From assembly GCA_965246745.1 (NCBI GenBank), contig OZ251980.1:1488001-1552000 (forward strand): a DNA stretch of 64,000 bases, written 5' to 3'. The position numbers were made by a program, and so were the translations under genes. Origin of the DNA: JANXMY01 sp965246745 (GTDB lineage: Bacteria; Armatimonadota; Armatimonadia; Armatimonadales; Capsulimonadaceae). This document shows positions 16,385 to 24,193 of this stretch, one piece after another; position 1 is the first letter of the stretch; the number at the start of each line of letters is the position of its first letter. Below the pieces are notes generated by a model that was not told the DNA's origin, made no database searches, and saw only the letters and a list, made by a program, of their open reading frames with translations.

Positions 16385-17987
16385 GCGGACGGCCCTCTCC
16401 GGCCTGCTGCTGGCGGGGGCGCTGCCGCACCTGGACTGGGGCTGGCTGGCGTGGGTCGGCCTTGCGCCGTTTCTCGCGCTGTTTCCGTTTCGCAGCAAGC
16501 GGGCGGCGTTTGGGCATGGGTTTCTGCTCGGCGTGTGTTACCTGGGCGGAATGGCCTACTGGGTCGCCGTTTTTGCCGCGCCCATTCTCGGCCCGGCCCT
16601 GGGCGTGCTCGGCTGGGCATTGGTGACGGCGTATCAGGCGTTTTACCTTGCCGTCTGGGCGCTCGGGGCGCAGTGGCTGGCGGGGCGCGGGGTCTGGGCG
16701 TGGCGACTAGGCGTGCCGGCGCTGTGGGCGGTGGTGGAATGGTGGCGGCAGTCGGGCGACCTCGGCTTCGGCTGGGGGGACCTCGCGTACACGCAGCACC
16801 TGGCCCTGCCGGTGCTTCAGCTCACGAAGCTCTCGGGCATTTGGGGCCTGGCGTTTTTGATTGTTCTGGTGAATGTCGCGCTGGCGGAAGTGGTGAAGGC
16901 CCCCCCGCCCCAATTCTGGGGAAAAGCCCCCCCGCCCCAATTCTGGGGAGCCATATGGATAAGAAGGGCGCAGCAAGCAGCGCCCCTACGGGTTCTTTTC
17001 CGGCTCCCCAGAATTGGGGCGGGGGGGCAATTTCCCCTGGCCGTGGCCGCGCTGCTTGTCACTGTTCTAGCCTGCGGCGGCGTCAGCCTGCGGACCGAGC
17101 ATCTTGCGCCGACTTTTACAGCGGCGGCTTTGCAGGGCAACATCTCGCAGAATGTCGAGCAGGACGCGGCGTACAAAGCGCGGGTGACTGCGACGTTCGG
17201 TGCCCAAACGCGAAGCGCGGCAGCGCGGGGGGCGACTTTGGTGGTCTGGCCGGAAACAGCGTATCCGGGCTATTTGCAGAGGGCGGACACAAGCCGCGCC
17301 CAAGTCGCGGGGGTTCTCGGCGAAACAGGGCAGACGGCGCTGATTGGGGGGGTGGACTTCGACCCGGCGGAGCGCAAAAACGCCAATGCGCTGTTTGCGC
17401 TTTCCCCAAGCGGGGCCGTCACAGGCGTCTACCGCAAGCAGCACTTGGTGCCGTTCGGCGAGTTTGTGCCGGGGCGGAAATGGCTGCCGTTTCTCGCGGC
17501 GCTGCATGTCACAAACTTCGACATGGCGGCCGGCACAGGGGAGCAGGGGCTGCTGGGCGGCGGGCCGGGCATCGGCAAGATCGGCGCGGCAATCTGCTTT
17601 GAGTCGTCGTACCCGCGCGTCCTGCGCGAGCAGGTGCGGCAGGGGGCGGGGCTGCTGGCGATTTCGACCGACGACGCTTGGTTCGGGCGGACGGCGGCGG
17701 CGCGGCAGCATGCGGCGATTGCGGCGGTGCGGGCGGCGGAAACCGACCGTTATTTAGTCCGCAGCGCGGCGACCGGCGTGTCGCAGATTGTTGATCCGAC
17801 CGGGCGGGTGCTGGCCGAAGCGGACTTGTTTCAAGCGTCGGTCGTCAGCGCCCCGGTGCAGTCCCGGTCCACCGTGACGCCGTATGTCCGCTGGGGCGAC
17901 TGGTTTATCGGCGTCTGCGTCGTTTTAATTCTCGCCGTTAGTGCTCGTGCTCGCCGCGCAGGAACCGCTCGTAGTTCGGGCCGCTGA
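16311..17987 (+). CDS. lnt: Apolipoprotein N-acyltransferase with in-frame palindromic insert
   Basis: N-acylates the diacylglyceryl-cysteine of lipoproteins. The membrane half has LLLAGALPHL, WLAWVGLAPFLALFPF, then FGWGDLAYTQH. The nitrilase-type half has catalytic Glu in VVWPETAYPG, Lys in GVYRKQHLVPFGE and Cys in AAICFESSYP. All three residues of the E-K-C triad are present. Two features are odd. The start codon falls inside the palindromic element at 16260-16384: GTG 16311 is used here, TTG 16251 and TTG near 16362 are alternatives. In addition about 40 codons (APPPQFWG twice, ending PRIGAGGQ) between the fifth membrane helix and the last one are supplied by a second palindromic element, without breaking the frame. 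The 3' end overlaps the opposite gene by about 50 nt. Confidence 0.9.
   Translation: MRARLAAPSVPRLTPPLLGAGGPLLRTALSGLLLAGALPHLDWGWLAWVGLAPFLALFPFRSKRAAFGHGFLLGVCYLGGMAYWVAVFAAPILGPALGVLGWALVTAYQAFYLAVWALGAQWLAGRGVWAWRLGVPALWAVVEWWRQSGDLGFGWGDLAYTQHLALPVLQLTKLSGIWGLAFLIVLVNVALAEVVKAPPPQFWGKAPPPQFWGAIWIRRAQQAAPLRVLFRLPRIGAGGQFPLAVAALLVTVLACGGVSLRTEHLAPTFTAAALQGNISQNVEQDAAYKARVTATFGAQTRSAAARGATLVVWPETAYPGYLQRADTSRAQVAGVLGETGQTALIGGVDFDPAERKNANALFALSPSGAVTGVYRKQHLVPFGEFVPGRKWLPFLAALHVTNFDMAAGTGEQGLLGGGPGIGKIGAAICFESSYPRVLREQVRQGAGLLAISTDDAWFGRTAAARQHAAIAAVRAAETDRYLVRSAATGVSQIVDPTGRVLAEADLFQASVVSAPVQSRSTVTPYVRWGDWFIGVCVVLILAVSARARRAGTARSSGR
16899..17028. repeat. Composite palindromic element inserted in frame inside lnt
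   Basis: A perfect 27-bp inverted repeat (16926-16952 and 17002-17028) has arms of the form seven C, G, CCCC, AATTCT, GGGG. An additional direct copy of the left unit lies just upstream (from 16899). The centre holds a second hairpin, GGGCGC-AGCAAGCA-GCGCCC, followed by CTACGGG. The whole element lies in the lnt coding sequence and is translated without a stop. It has the same architecture as the element at 16260-16384, with a different core. Confidence 0.85.
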
Positions 17988-18393
17988 CCCCGCAGTCGTA
18001 GCGGGCATCGCCCCGGTAGATTTCCAGCCCCGCGCGGAGGCCGCCGGGCGGGTAAAACGAGACAAACCGGAACATTCCCGACTTGCCGGGCAGGAGCGTT
18101 CCCGATGACACCAAATACGTCGGCGATTCGGCTTCGTCAAGCGCCACCTGCCAGCGCAGGCGGGACCAGCCGGGCGGGACCGACTTGTGCATCCAAAAGG
18201 CGTTTTCGGGGCCGCCGCGTGTCAGCCCGAGCGCCAGCGGCTTCGGCTGATACTCGGGCGTGAAATAATACGGGCCGAGCCGGATTTGCGTGACTGCCGC
18301 CTGGCCTTCGCCGGCCCGCAGCAGCAGCTCGTACAAAAAGCCGTCGTTGCCTGCGGTGCAGGTCAGCATCGGCGCGGTTTCAGGAATAATCAT
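17938..18393 (-). CDS. Hypothetical protein (151 aa)
   Basis: From the ATG at 18393 the protein is 151 residues and soluble, with no signal peptide or membrane segment. It reads as a compact beta-rich protein (TCTAGNDGFLYELLLRAG, RLRWQVALDEAES, MFRFVSFYPPGGLRAGLEIY). I do not recognise the family. The frame extends upstream to 18570 but that part is Cys-rich nonsense-like sequence and is excluded. The 3' end overlaps the lnt 3' end by about 50 nt on the opposite strand. Confidence 0.6.
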   Translation of the reverse strand: MIIPETAPMLTCTAGNDGFLYELLLRAGEGQAAVTQIRLGPYYFTPEYQPKPLALGLTRGGPENAFWMHKSVPPGWSRLRWQVALDEAESPTYLVSSGTLLPGKSGMFRFVSFYPPGGLRAGLEIYRGDARYDCGVSGPNYERFLRGEHEH

Positions 18394-18575
18394 TGGGTGC
18401 GGCCTATCGGAGTGTAAAGTTGAAAGCCTGGGAAAATCCGGGGCACCTAACCCTGGGCAGCGGCGGTGCGCCATATCACAGCAATTGCTATTATAACAAC
18501 CTCTATCATAACACACTTTCCGGGAATTTGCGCCGGGACACACGGGAATTCTCAGCGAGGCGGCACGCAAAAAAA

Positions 18576-18600
18576 GGCCGGCCCCTGGCGGGGGCCGGCC
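18576..18600 (-). terminator. Terminator of the subtilase gene
   Basis: A 10-bp GC stem (GGCCGGCCCC, 18576-18585, with GGGGCCGGCC, 18591-18600) is followed on the minus strand by seven T. It lies about 70 nt after the subtilase stop codon. Confidence 0.85.
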
Positions 18601-18669
18601 TCGGCGATTAGCCTTCCCAAGTGATCCGGCGGACGGACCGGACCGGGCGCGGTGCGTTAGTCATGCGCG

Positions 18670-20724
18670 TTATTCTCCTGTCAGCACCGTCGAGGTCAGG
18701 TCCACGGCGGACGATGCGCTGCCCCACATGGCCCGGTCGGCCCAAACGGAGCTGCCCCACATGGCGCGGCTGGCCGACGGGTCATTGCTGCCCCACATGG
18801 CGCGGCTGAAAGTCAGTGCGCTGGACCCCCACATCGCGCGGTCGGCGCTGACCGACGCGCTGCCCCACATGGCGCGGCTGCCCCACATGGCCCGCAGGTC
18901 GGTCACTCCCGTGCCCCACAGGCTCGATCCCCACATCGCGCGGCCCATCACCACCGAAACGCTGCCGTCGGTGTTCAGCGCAAGCGCCGGGGACACCGCC
19001 GGTCCCAGCGCGGTCGCTTTGGACGACAGGGCGGCGGGAATGTTCAGGTAGCCCGCGCCGTAGGTCAGCGGGTCCTCGGTGCCGTCGGGCGCATACCACT
19101 TGTCGGCGGACAGCATCAAGCGGGCCTTGATCGTGTCGGGGGTCAGCGACGGGTCGGCTTGCAGCATCAGCGCCGCTGCGCCGGAAACGACGGGAGCGGC
19201 CATGGAAGTCCCCGACAGCCGGAAGTAGTCGGCGGAGTTGCCGTTTAGAAGGCTTTGGGAGGTCGGCGACGGGATCACATAGCAGCTATACGGAATATCG
19301 TTCGCCCCGCCGGCATAGTTGTCCAAAGTCGAGCCGTGGGCATCCAGCGAGATCACTTTGTTGCCCGGCGCGATGATGTCGGGCTTCATCACCAGGTCCA
19401 GACGGCTCGGCCCCCGGCTGGAATAAGTGGCGATTTTGTCGTTGCTGCGATTGCCGTCGGTGCTTTTGGTCGCGCCGACCGTGATCACAAACGGATCGTT
19501 GCCGGGGCTTTGGATGGAGCCGTAAGCCGTGCCCCAGCCTTCGTTGTCTTTGCCCGGCGTGTTGGTGCAGCCGCTGGTCCGTCCCTGATTGCCGGCGGCG
19601 CAGACGACGACGATTTTGGCCTGCCACAACGCTTCGGCGGCCTGGCAGATCGGGTCGGTGGTGTAGGACTCGCTGACCGGGTGGCCGAGCGAAAGATTGA
19701 CGACCCGGATCGGTGCTTTTTTGTCGTCATTTTGGTGACGCAGCACCCATTGCAGGCCGCTGACGACGGTGGAAACCGTGGAGCCGCCGTCCTGGTCGAG
19801 CACCCGGACATCCACCAGGCCGGCATCCGGCGCGATGCCCATAAACGTGTGCGTGCAGACAGGAATGGAGAACAGGGGGGACAGCGGGAACGCCTGCGGC
19901 GAGCGGCTGCCGTTGCCGCCGATGATTCCGGCGACGTGGGTGCCGTGCCCGCAGGGGTCGGCGGCGTTGCTGCTGGATACTCCGAGCGGCAGGCCGCTGA
20001 GGGCAACGTTTTTATCGTTTTTGTCGTTTCCTTTGCCGCTGTTCTTTTTGCCGAACAGCGAGCCGCTCACCGAGCCGCTCGGCAGCGGCGTTGAAAGGTT
20101 GACGCTTTGGGAAACGCGCGATTTGGCGAGGTTGAAATAATCGTCATGGCCGGTGCTGAGGTCTGCGACCGGCGAGACGCCGCTGTCAACCACCGCCACG
20201 GTGATGCCGGCTCCGGTGAGCTTGTAGGTCTGCGGATTTTTGCCTTTTTTGTCGTAGGTGGTGACGAATGCCTGGGAAGCTCCGCTGGAGCCGACCGTGA
20301 ACTCGTCGGTTTTCTGCACCGCGCCGTCCAGCGACAAGTGCGCGGCGAACGGCAGGGCGGCCAGGGCGGCAAGGCGGTCCTGGGGCAGACGCACGGCGAC
20401 CGACTGGATAATCGGCAGGCGGCAGACAATCTGGGCGCCGAGCGCGGTGAGCTGCGCTTCCTGCGCCGGGGTCAGCGGCGCGGCGGTGCGGACAATCACG
20501 CCGACGGCGGCGCTGCGGGCGGCGGCGGGGGATTTCGCCGCCAGCAGGGCGGCCAGGGCCGAGTCGGTGGTCGCGGCGGCGGAAGCCGGCGCGAGGCCGG
20601 CGGTCAGCGCGGTCAGGGACAGGCCGGCGAGAAACAGGCCGGTCAGGGCCGCCGGAAAGCGGCGGGCGGCGGGGCGCGTGTGAGCGGTCAGGTGAGCGGG
20701 CAGGGTGTGTCGGACAGTGTTCAT
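18670..20724 (-). CDS. Secreted S8 (subtilisin-like) serine protease with C-terminal RAMWGS repeats
   Basis: 684 residues from the ATG at 20724. The signal peptide (RFPAALTGLFLAGLSLTALTAG) is followed by an I9-like propeptide (~60-150). The catalytic domain has Asp in VAVVDSGVSP (~177), His in CGHGTHVAG (~260) and Ser in LSGTSMAAP (~504). A Lys/Asn/Gly-rich insert (KKNSGKGNDKNDKN) lies between Asp and His. The last ~95 residues carry seven copies of RAMWGS at irregular spacing, a tail of the kind seen in extracellular subtilases of some environmental phyla and probably a surface or matrix module. A GGAG ribosome site lies about 8 nt upstream, and directly before it a c-di-GMP-I riboswitch, so secretion of this protease is probably tied to c-di-GMP. 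Confidence 0.9.
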   Translation of the reverse strand: MNTVRHTLPAHLTAHTRPAARRFPAALTGLFLAGLSLTALTAGLAPASAAATTDSALAALLAAKSPAAARSAAVGVIVRTAAPLTPAQEAQLTALGAQIVCRLPIIQSVAVRLPQDRLAALAALPFAAHLSLDGAVQKTDEFTVGSSGASQAFVTTYDKKGKNPQTYKLTGAGITVAVVDSGVSPVADLSTGHDDYFNLAKSRVSQSVNLSTPLPSGSVSGSLFGKKNSGKGNDKNDKNVALSGLPLGVSSSNAADPCGHGTHVAGIIGGNGSRSPQAFPLSPLFSIPVCTHTFMGIAPDAGLVDVRVLDQDGGSTVSTVVSGLQWVLRHQNDDKKAPIRVVNLSLGHPVSESYTTDPICQAAEALWQAKIVVVCAAGNQGRTSGCTNTPGKDNEGWGTAYGSIQSPGNDPFVITVGATKSTDGNRSNDKIATYSSRGPSRLDLVMKPDIIAPGNKVISLDAHGSTLDNYAGGANDIPYSCYVIPSPTSQSLLNGNSADYFRLSGTSMAAPVVSGAAALMLQADPSLTPDTIKARLMLSADKWYAPDGTEDPLTYGAGYLNIPAALSSKATALGPAVSPALALNTDGSVSVVMGRAMWGSSLWGTGVTDLRAMWGSRAMWGSASVSADRAMWGSSALTFSRAMWGSNDPSASRAMWGSSVWADRAMWGSASSAVDLTSTVLTGE

Positions 20725-20744
20725 GATATAATCTCCTTCGAAGT

Positions 20745-20855
20745 GGCCGCAGTTCGGCGGCTCGGCTGCCATGCCTCGTTGGAGTGGAGGCGAAGGCCCG
20801 CAGCTTTGCGTCGCCGGCTTTCGCCGGGTTTGCGTTTATCGGATGCGAAGGATAG
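20745..20855 (-). promoter_or_regulatory. Cyclic-di-GMP-I (GEMM-I) riboswitch upstream of the subtilase
   Basis: Read on the minus strand, the leader has CGCAAACC, a perfect CGGC-GAAA-GCCG tetraloop hairpin, GCGACGCAAAGC, TGCGGGCC, a CTCC-containing arm and GGCAGCC, all in GEMM-I order and spacing (core 20757-20835). It parallels the element at 5079-5187. The closing strands of P1 are less certain. No terminator lies between it and the protease; the GGAG ribosome site follows about 20 nt after the aptamer, so control of translation is the likelier mode. Confidence 0.88.
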
Positions 20856-21109
20856 CCCCGAGGGCTGCGTGATCGCGCGTTTTGCTCGCCGCAAGGCATT
20901 TGTCTTGCGGCCCGGCGGGCGTGTGCGCGGACTGGATTTGCACATTCCGCTCGGCGCTGCGGCGTTCCGGCTTCGCAGCCGGGTTGCGCGGACAGTGCGA
21001 ACAAAACTCTCTTTCCTCATTATGCCGATTGCAGGGGGGAGGCTTACTGCAAAAGTTACCGTTTTCGCTTTTCGTTTCAGCCGGCCTGTCCGCCGGGCAT
21101 AACCGCTTT

Positions 21110-21757
21110 ATGCCTTCTCCTACTCCGCTTCCTTCTCCCGCTCCGCTTCCCTCGTCGCCTGCGCCGCTCAGCCGGGCCATCGGGCGCAGCCGCTACATTG
21201 TGCTGCTGTCGGTGCTGGCGGTGCTGCTGGTCTCGATTTCGCTGTTTTTGCAGGGCACGGTGCTGGCGGTCCAAAGTGTGTGGACCTCGTGGGCGGACTT
21301 GCTGGCGGGCCACTCGCAGCACTCGCACCTGACCCTGGCGTTTCTCGAGATCGTCTCGATCATGCTGGAAGCCGTCGTGTTTTACTTGATCGGGGTGGGC
21401 CTGTACAGCTTGTTCATTTCGCCGATGAACGTCACCGTGGCGCTGGGGGTGGAAACGCTGAACGATTTGGAGGAGCGAGTGGTCAGCGTCATTATTGCCA
21501 TTCTCGCGATCAACTTTTTGGAGCACTTTATCCAGTGGGAGCAGCCGCTGGCGACCCTCGAGTTCGGCCTCGCGCTGGCCGTGGTCGTCGCCGCGCTGGT
21601 GGCGTTCCAGGCGTTCAGCCACCGGGCGACCGAGGACCAGAAAGCGCACAATCCCGAAGTGCAGACCCGCGCCCAGCGCGACCTTTTCCACGAAGACAAC
21701 GAGCAGCATGTGATCGCGGTGGACGGCGGCGGCGCGGCGGCCACGGAGCCGGACTAA
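21110..21757 (+). CDS. YqhA family (UPF0114) membrane protein
   Basis: 215 residues. After a Pro-rich start (PTPLPSPAPLPSSPAP) come three to four membrane helices: YIVLLSVLAVLLVSISLFL, a second around EIVSIMLEAVVFYLIGVGLY, and a third around VVVAALVAFQAF. The family motif LFISPMNV-x-LGVETLNDLEERV is present. The function of UPF0114 is unknown; some relatives sit with transporters. The ATG at 21110 follows a weak CATAAC box by 6 nt. The frame is open further upstream into the opposite riboswitch leader, which is rejected. Confidence 0.8.
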   Translation: MPSPTPLPSPAPLPSSPAPLSRAIGRSRYIVLLSVLAVLLVSISLFLQGTVLAVQSVWTSWADLLAGHSQHSHLTLAFLEIVSIMLEAVVFYLIGVGLYSLFISPMNVTVALGVETLNDLEERVVSVIIAILAINFLEHFIQWEQPLATLEFGLALAVVVAALVAFQAFSHRATEDQKAHNPEVQTRAQRDLFHEDNEQHVIAVDGGGAAATEPD

Positions 21758-22080
21758 CCAGCCGGGGCCGAACAAAAAAAAGCGCAAAGGTGAAAACCCT
21801 TGCGCTTCCTGCCTGATTGAGAGACATCAAAGCCGCGATACCCCAGCAGATACCGCCCCGTGCAGTCGTAGCAGTACCCGAACTGACCCCCGAAGCCCAT
21901 CGAGTCGCGCACGCCCTCGGCCCCGCCCGTGAACGCATCGGTGTCCCCAAGCTTCACCCCGTACCCGTCGAACATCGCCGTGTCCAAAGCATAGTAACTG
22001 GTGTTGCCGCCTGCGCCGCCCGTCTGCCGCTGCACCAAAGAGCCTTGTGAGTCCCACTGGAACAGGTAGTACAAATAACG
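21754..22080 (-). pseudogene. RHS core remnant (third and last of the array)
   Basis: The frame shows decayed RHS-core sequence: FQWDSQGSLVQRQTGG aligns with YDPQGSVQQRHTDG of the intact cassette upstream, and GFGGQFGYCYDCTGRYLLGY with GFGGQFGYYTDTETGLLCLT. The family hallmark RYYDPGTGKF-x-NRDPIGY is missing. The remnant begins at the codon directly after the stop of the small membrane gene at 22081 and in the same frame, a sharp junction that suggests cassette insertion into an older RHS gene. It has no start codon of its own. Confidence 0.7.
21774..21807 (-). terminator. Terminator at the end of the RHS cassette array
   Basis: The stem GCGCAAAGG (21782-21790) with CCCTTGCGC (21797-21805) has one mismatch and a TGAAAA loop. 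It is followed on the minus strand by a run of eight T. It lies inside the frame of the last RHS remnant, so that frame's stop at 21754 is probably not biologically meaningful. Confidence 0.75.
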
Positions 22081-22305
22081 CTACTGCTTAATGGCTTCTT
22101 GTACCAAAAAAATTATGATAAGTGTTACCAATCCCATCAAACAACTCGCCGCTATATTTTTTGCATGTTGAGACTTGGCGAAAACCGCAACAGGCAAACC
22201 AACCAATATCAGCGGAATTGCCAGCCAGAAGAAAGTGGCGAGAAGCCCTGCTACCGTTAGGCAGAAGCAAACAATGTTCAAACAAACAGAAAGCAGTTTT
22301 GGCAT
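22081..22305 (-). CDS. Small membrane protein, putative immunity protein for the adjacent RHS tip
   Basis: 74 residues with two to three hydrophobic helices (LLSVCLNIVCFCLTVAGLLA, FFWLAIPLILVGLPVAVF, LMGLVTLIIIFLVQEA). I recognise no family. The ATG lies 7 nt after the stop of the RHS toxin gene on the same strand, the usual place for an immunity gene, and the region is AT-rich like the tip. A membrane immunity protein would suit a toxin acting in the membrane or periplasm; this is an inference from position. Confidence 0.55.
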   Translation of the reverse strand: MPKLLSVCLNIVCFCLTVAGLLATFFWLAIPLILVGLPVAVFAKSQHAKNIAASCLMGLVTLIIIFLVQEAIKQ

Positions 22306-22312
22306 CTTGTCG

Positions 22313-23581
22313 TCAAAACTTTTTATGTTTGTATTCCCCCCATGTCAGGTTGACAACCCCAGGGCCATGCTGAACAAATCCCGAAGGCTGATACCCAAAC
22401 AAAAACTGATGTCCATTTTGATACGTGCTGTTGTAGGCATAACTTTCAATGGACGGAAATTGACGGAAATGAGCGGAACCGCCAACTTTTCTTCCATCGA
22501 TATTAAAGCGCACTGTACAGCTAGCATTTGGAGCCTGGAGCGGACCAAAAACGTAAAATGGATCAGCTCCCTGAGCATGTATACTCACAATCCAGCCTGT
22601 TTTGCTTTTTCGTGACGTAACCCAGCCTAACATGCTGGCATTGTCCTTCGCGACAAGTCCATTGTATGTTGTCATTGTCGAGCCTGCTGTATGAGCAGGA
22701 TATGTAATTAGTTGACCAGTCCTGACATTCAATGCAAAATCAACGCGGACACGGTCTCTGTCAGTGTTGTAATCAAAACTACGTCCATCTCCGGCGTTGG
22801 TGACAATGCCTCCGTCGGGGTGAGCAGAAACAAATTCAGGCATTGGAATGAAGAGGGATGTAGACACACGGACCCAATCCGGTCCTGCTCCTGGCATCGG
22901 GTCATTTGATGTCCCATCAGGATCGCTCCCATTGACAGGATTGCCCCCGCAGAACCCGTACAAGTTCGCCCCGCCCGCGTACCCAATCGGGTCGCGGTTG
23001 AGGAACTTGCCCGTGCCTGGATCATAATACCGATGCGTTAAGCACAGCAGGCCCGTCTCGGTGTCCGTATAGTACCCGAACTGCCCCCCGAAGCCTGCGG
23101 GGTCGTGCTGGCCGACAATCGCGCCTGTCGAGCCTTTGTTGGCCTGGCGCAAGGCTCCGTACCCCTCGAACGTCGAGCGATCATAGGCCGCAAAGCCCCC
23201 TGTGTACGAGCCGTCCGTGTGCCGCTGCTGCACGGAGCCTTGCGGGTCGTAGACGAACTGGTAGACGATGCCGCCCTGCTTGCGTGCCCGCCAGCCATCG
23301 GCGGTCACGGCGTTCAATGCGGCGAAGGTCGCTGCCGTGCCGTTGAAGGTTTCTTCGGCGATGGGCGTTGAGCCGTCGTAGACGAAGTAGGTTGTAACGC
23401 CTGCCGCCGTCTTTTTGGCTCGCAGGCCGTCGCCATCGTAAGCCGCGCTGAAGGCGGGGCTGCTGATGGCGGTCAGGCGGTCTTCGGGGTCGAAAGAGAA
23501 GGTCGCGGCTTTGTAGGTGGTCGGGTTGCCGTTGCCGTCGAAGGTGATGCCCGTGATGGCGACCTGGTTGTCGGCGTTCAC
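22313..23581 (-). CDS. RHS repeat-associated core protein fragment with variable C-terminal tip
   Basis: 422 residues from GTG 23581; RHS-like codons continue slightly upstream to about 23602 before an in-frame TAA, so the N-terminal part of the RHS barrel is missing. The core carries RFTAISS-like YD repeats, DGDGLRAKK and the hallmark HRYYDPGTGKFLNRDPIGY followed by GGANLYGFCGGNPVN and DPDG, where polymorphic toxins change. The ~200-residue tip (from about residue 215) is lower in GC and includes GDGRSFDYNTDRDRVRVDF, a pattern I associate weakly with DUF3238. An orphan tip without export domain would need recombination onto a full RHS gene to be delivered. Confidence 0.75.
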   Translation of the reverse strand: MNADNQVAITGITFDGNGNPTTYKAATFSFDPEDRLTAISSPAFSAAYDGDGLRAKKTAAGVTTYFVYDGSTPIAEETFNGTAATFAALNAVTADGWRARKQGGIVYQFVYDPQGSVQQRHTDGSYTGGFAAYDRSTFEGYGALRQANKGSTGAIVGQHDPAGFGGQFGYYTDTETGLLCLTHRYYDPGTGKFLNRDPIGYAGGANLYGFCGGNPVNGSDPDGTSNDPMPGAGPDWVRVSTSLFIPMPEFVSAHPDGGIVTNAGDGRSFDYNTDRDRVRVDFALNVRTGQLITYPAHTAGSTMTTYNGLVAKDNASMLGWVTSRKSKTGWIVSIHAQGADPFYVFGPLQAPNASCTVRFNIDGRKVGGSAHFRQFPSIESYAYNSTYQNGHQFLFGYQPSGFVQHGPGVVNLTWGEYKHKKF

Positions 23582-23680
23582 GGTGACGCTGCTGCCCTGA
23601 AGATGGTTAGATTATAGGATAGATCGTAGCCGAAGGCACTATTGTGGACATTTGCGATGCCGATACCTTGCAAAAATCAG

Positions 23681-24109
23681 CTAATCGAAATGATCCTTGC
23701 ATATCATTGTTAAAACGTTGCATCCAGCATCATGCAAAGGACAAACAATTCGCTGTACGAGCCAGCTAAAATCCGTAAATCGCCCACACCCTTCAATTTC
23801 TGGCGGGCGAGCAAAAAATGTGAAGTAACAATTGTCTTTAGAGTAGAAAGTGCAGTACCCTTGAACAATCTCAAGCCACAACAACAACACCGTAGAATCC
23901 TTGCCCTGCTTTGAAGCCTCATCAAACAGTTTTGTGAGTGTGGTCATTTCAGACATGGGAACTGCCCCAGACACAACAACGTCACCGTCAACACGAATAT
24001 CGTACTGAATTGCATTGTCGCCAAAGTGCCAGCCAGCCATTTGTAGTGTGGTTAATACCAGCAAAGGGCTTTGCTCTTCAGTAAAAACAAGATCGATGCT
24101 TGAAATCAT
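23681..24109 (-). CDS. Putative immunity protein for the nuclease-like RHS tip
   Basis: 142 residues, soluble and acidic, of moderate GC. It starts MISSIDLVFTEEQSPLLVL and contains several Cys and aromatic residues (CTFYSKDNCYFTFF). No known family is recognised. It lies 84 nt downstream of the RHS tip gene at 24194 on the same strand and before the next RHS cassette, so its position matches an immunity gene. The sequence alone does not prove this. Confidence 0.5.
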   Translation of the reverse strand: MISSIDLVFTEEQSPLLVLTTLQMAGWHFGDNAIQYDIRVDGDVVVSGAVPMSEMTTLTKLFDEASKQGKDSTVLLLWLEIVQGYCTFYSKDNCYFTFFARPPEIEGCGRFTDFSWLVQRIVCPLHDAGCNVLTMICKDHFD

Positions 24110-24193
24110 AGTGACAACCCTTAAGAAACTGCTCAGAAACCGCTGAATCTTAACGTACCCATCCTCAGCAGCTCTTGATGATTAGCTAACTTT

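Noticed and set aside
15424..16620. Longer 398-residue version of the lipoprotein
   Set aside because: The extension runs through the lnt 5' region and a palindromic element. The lipoprotein signal and a promoter fix the start at 16221.
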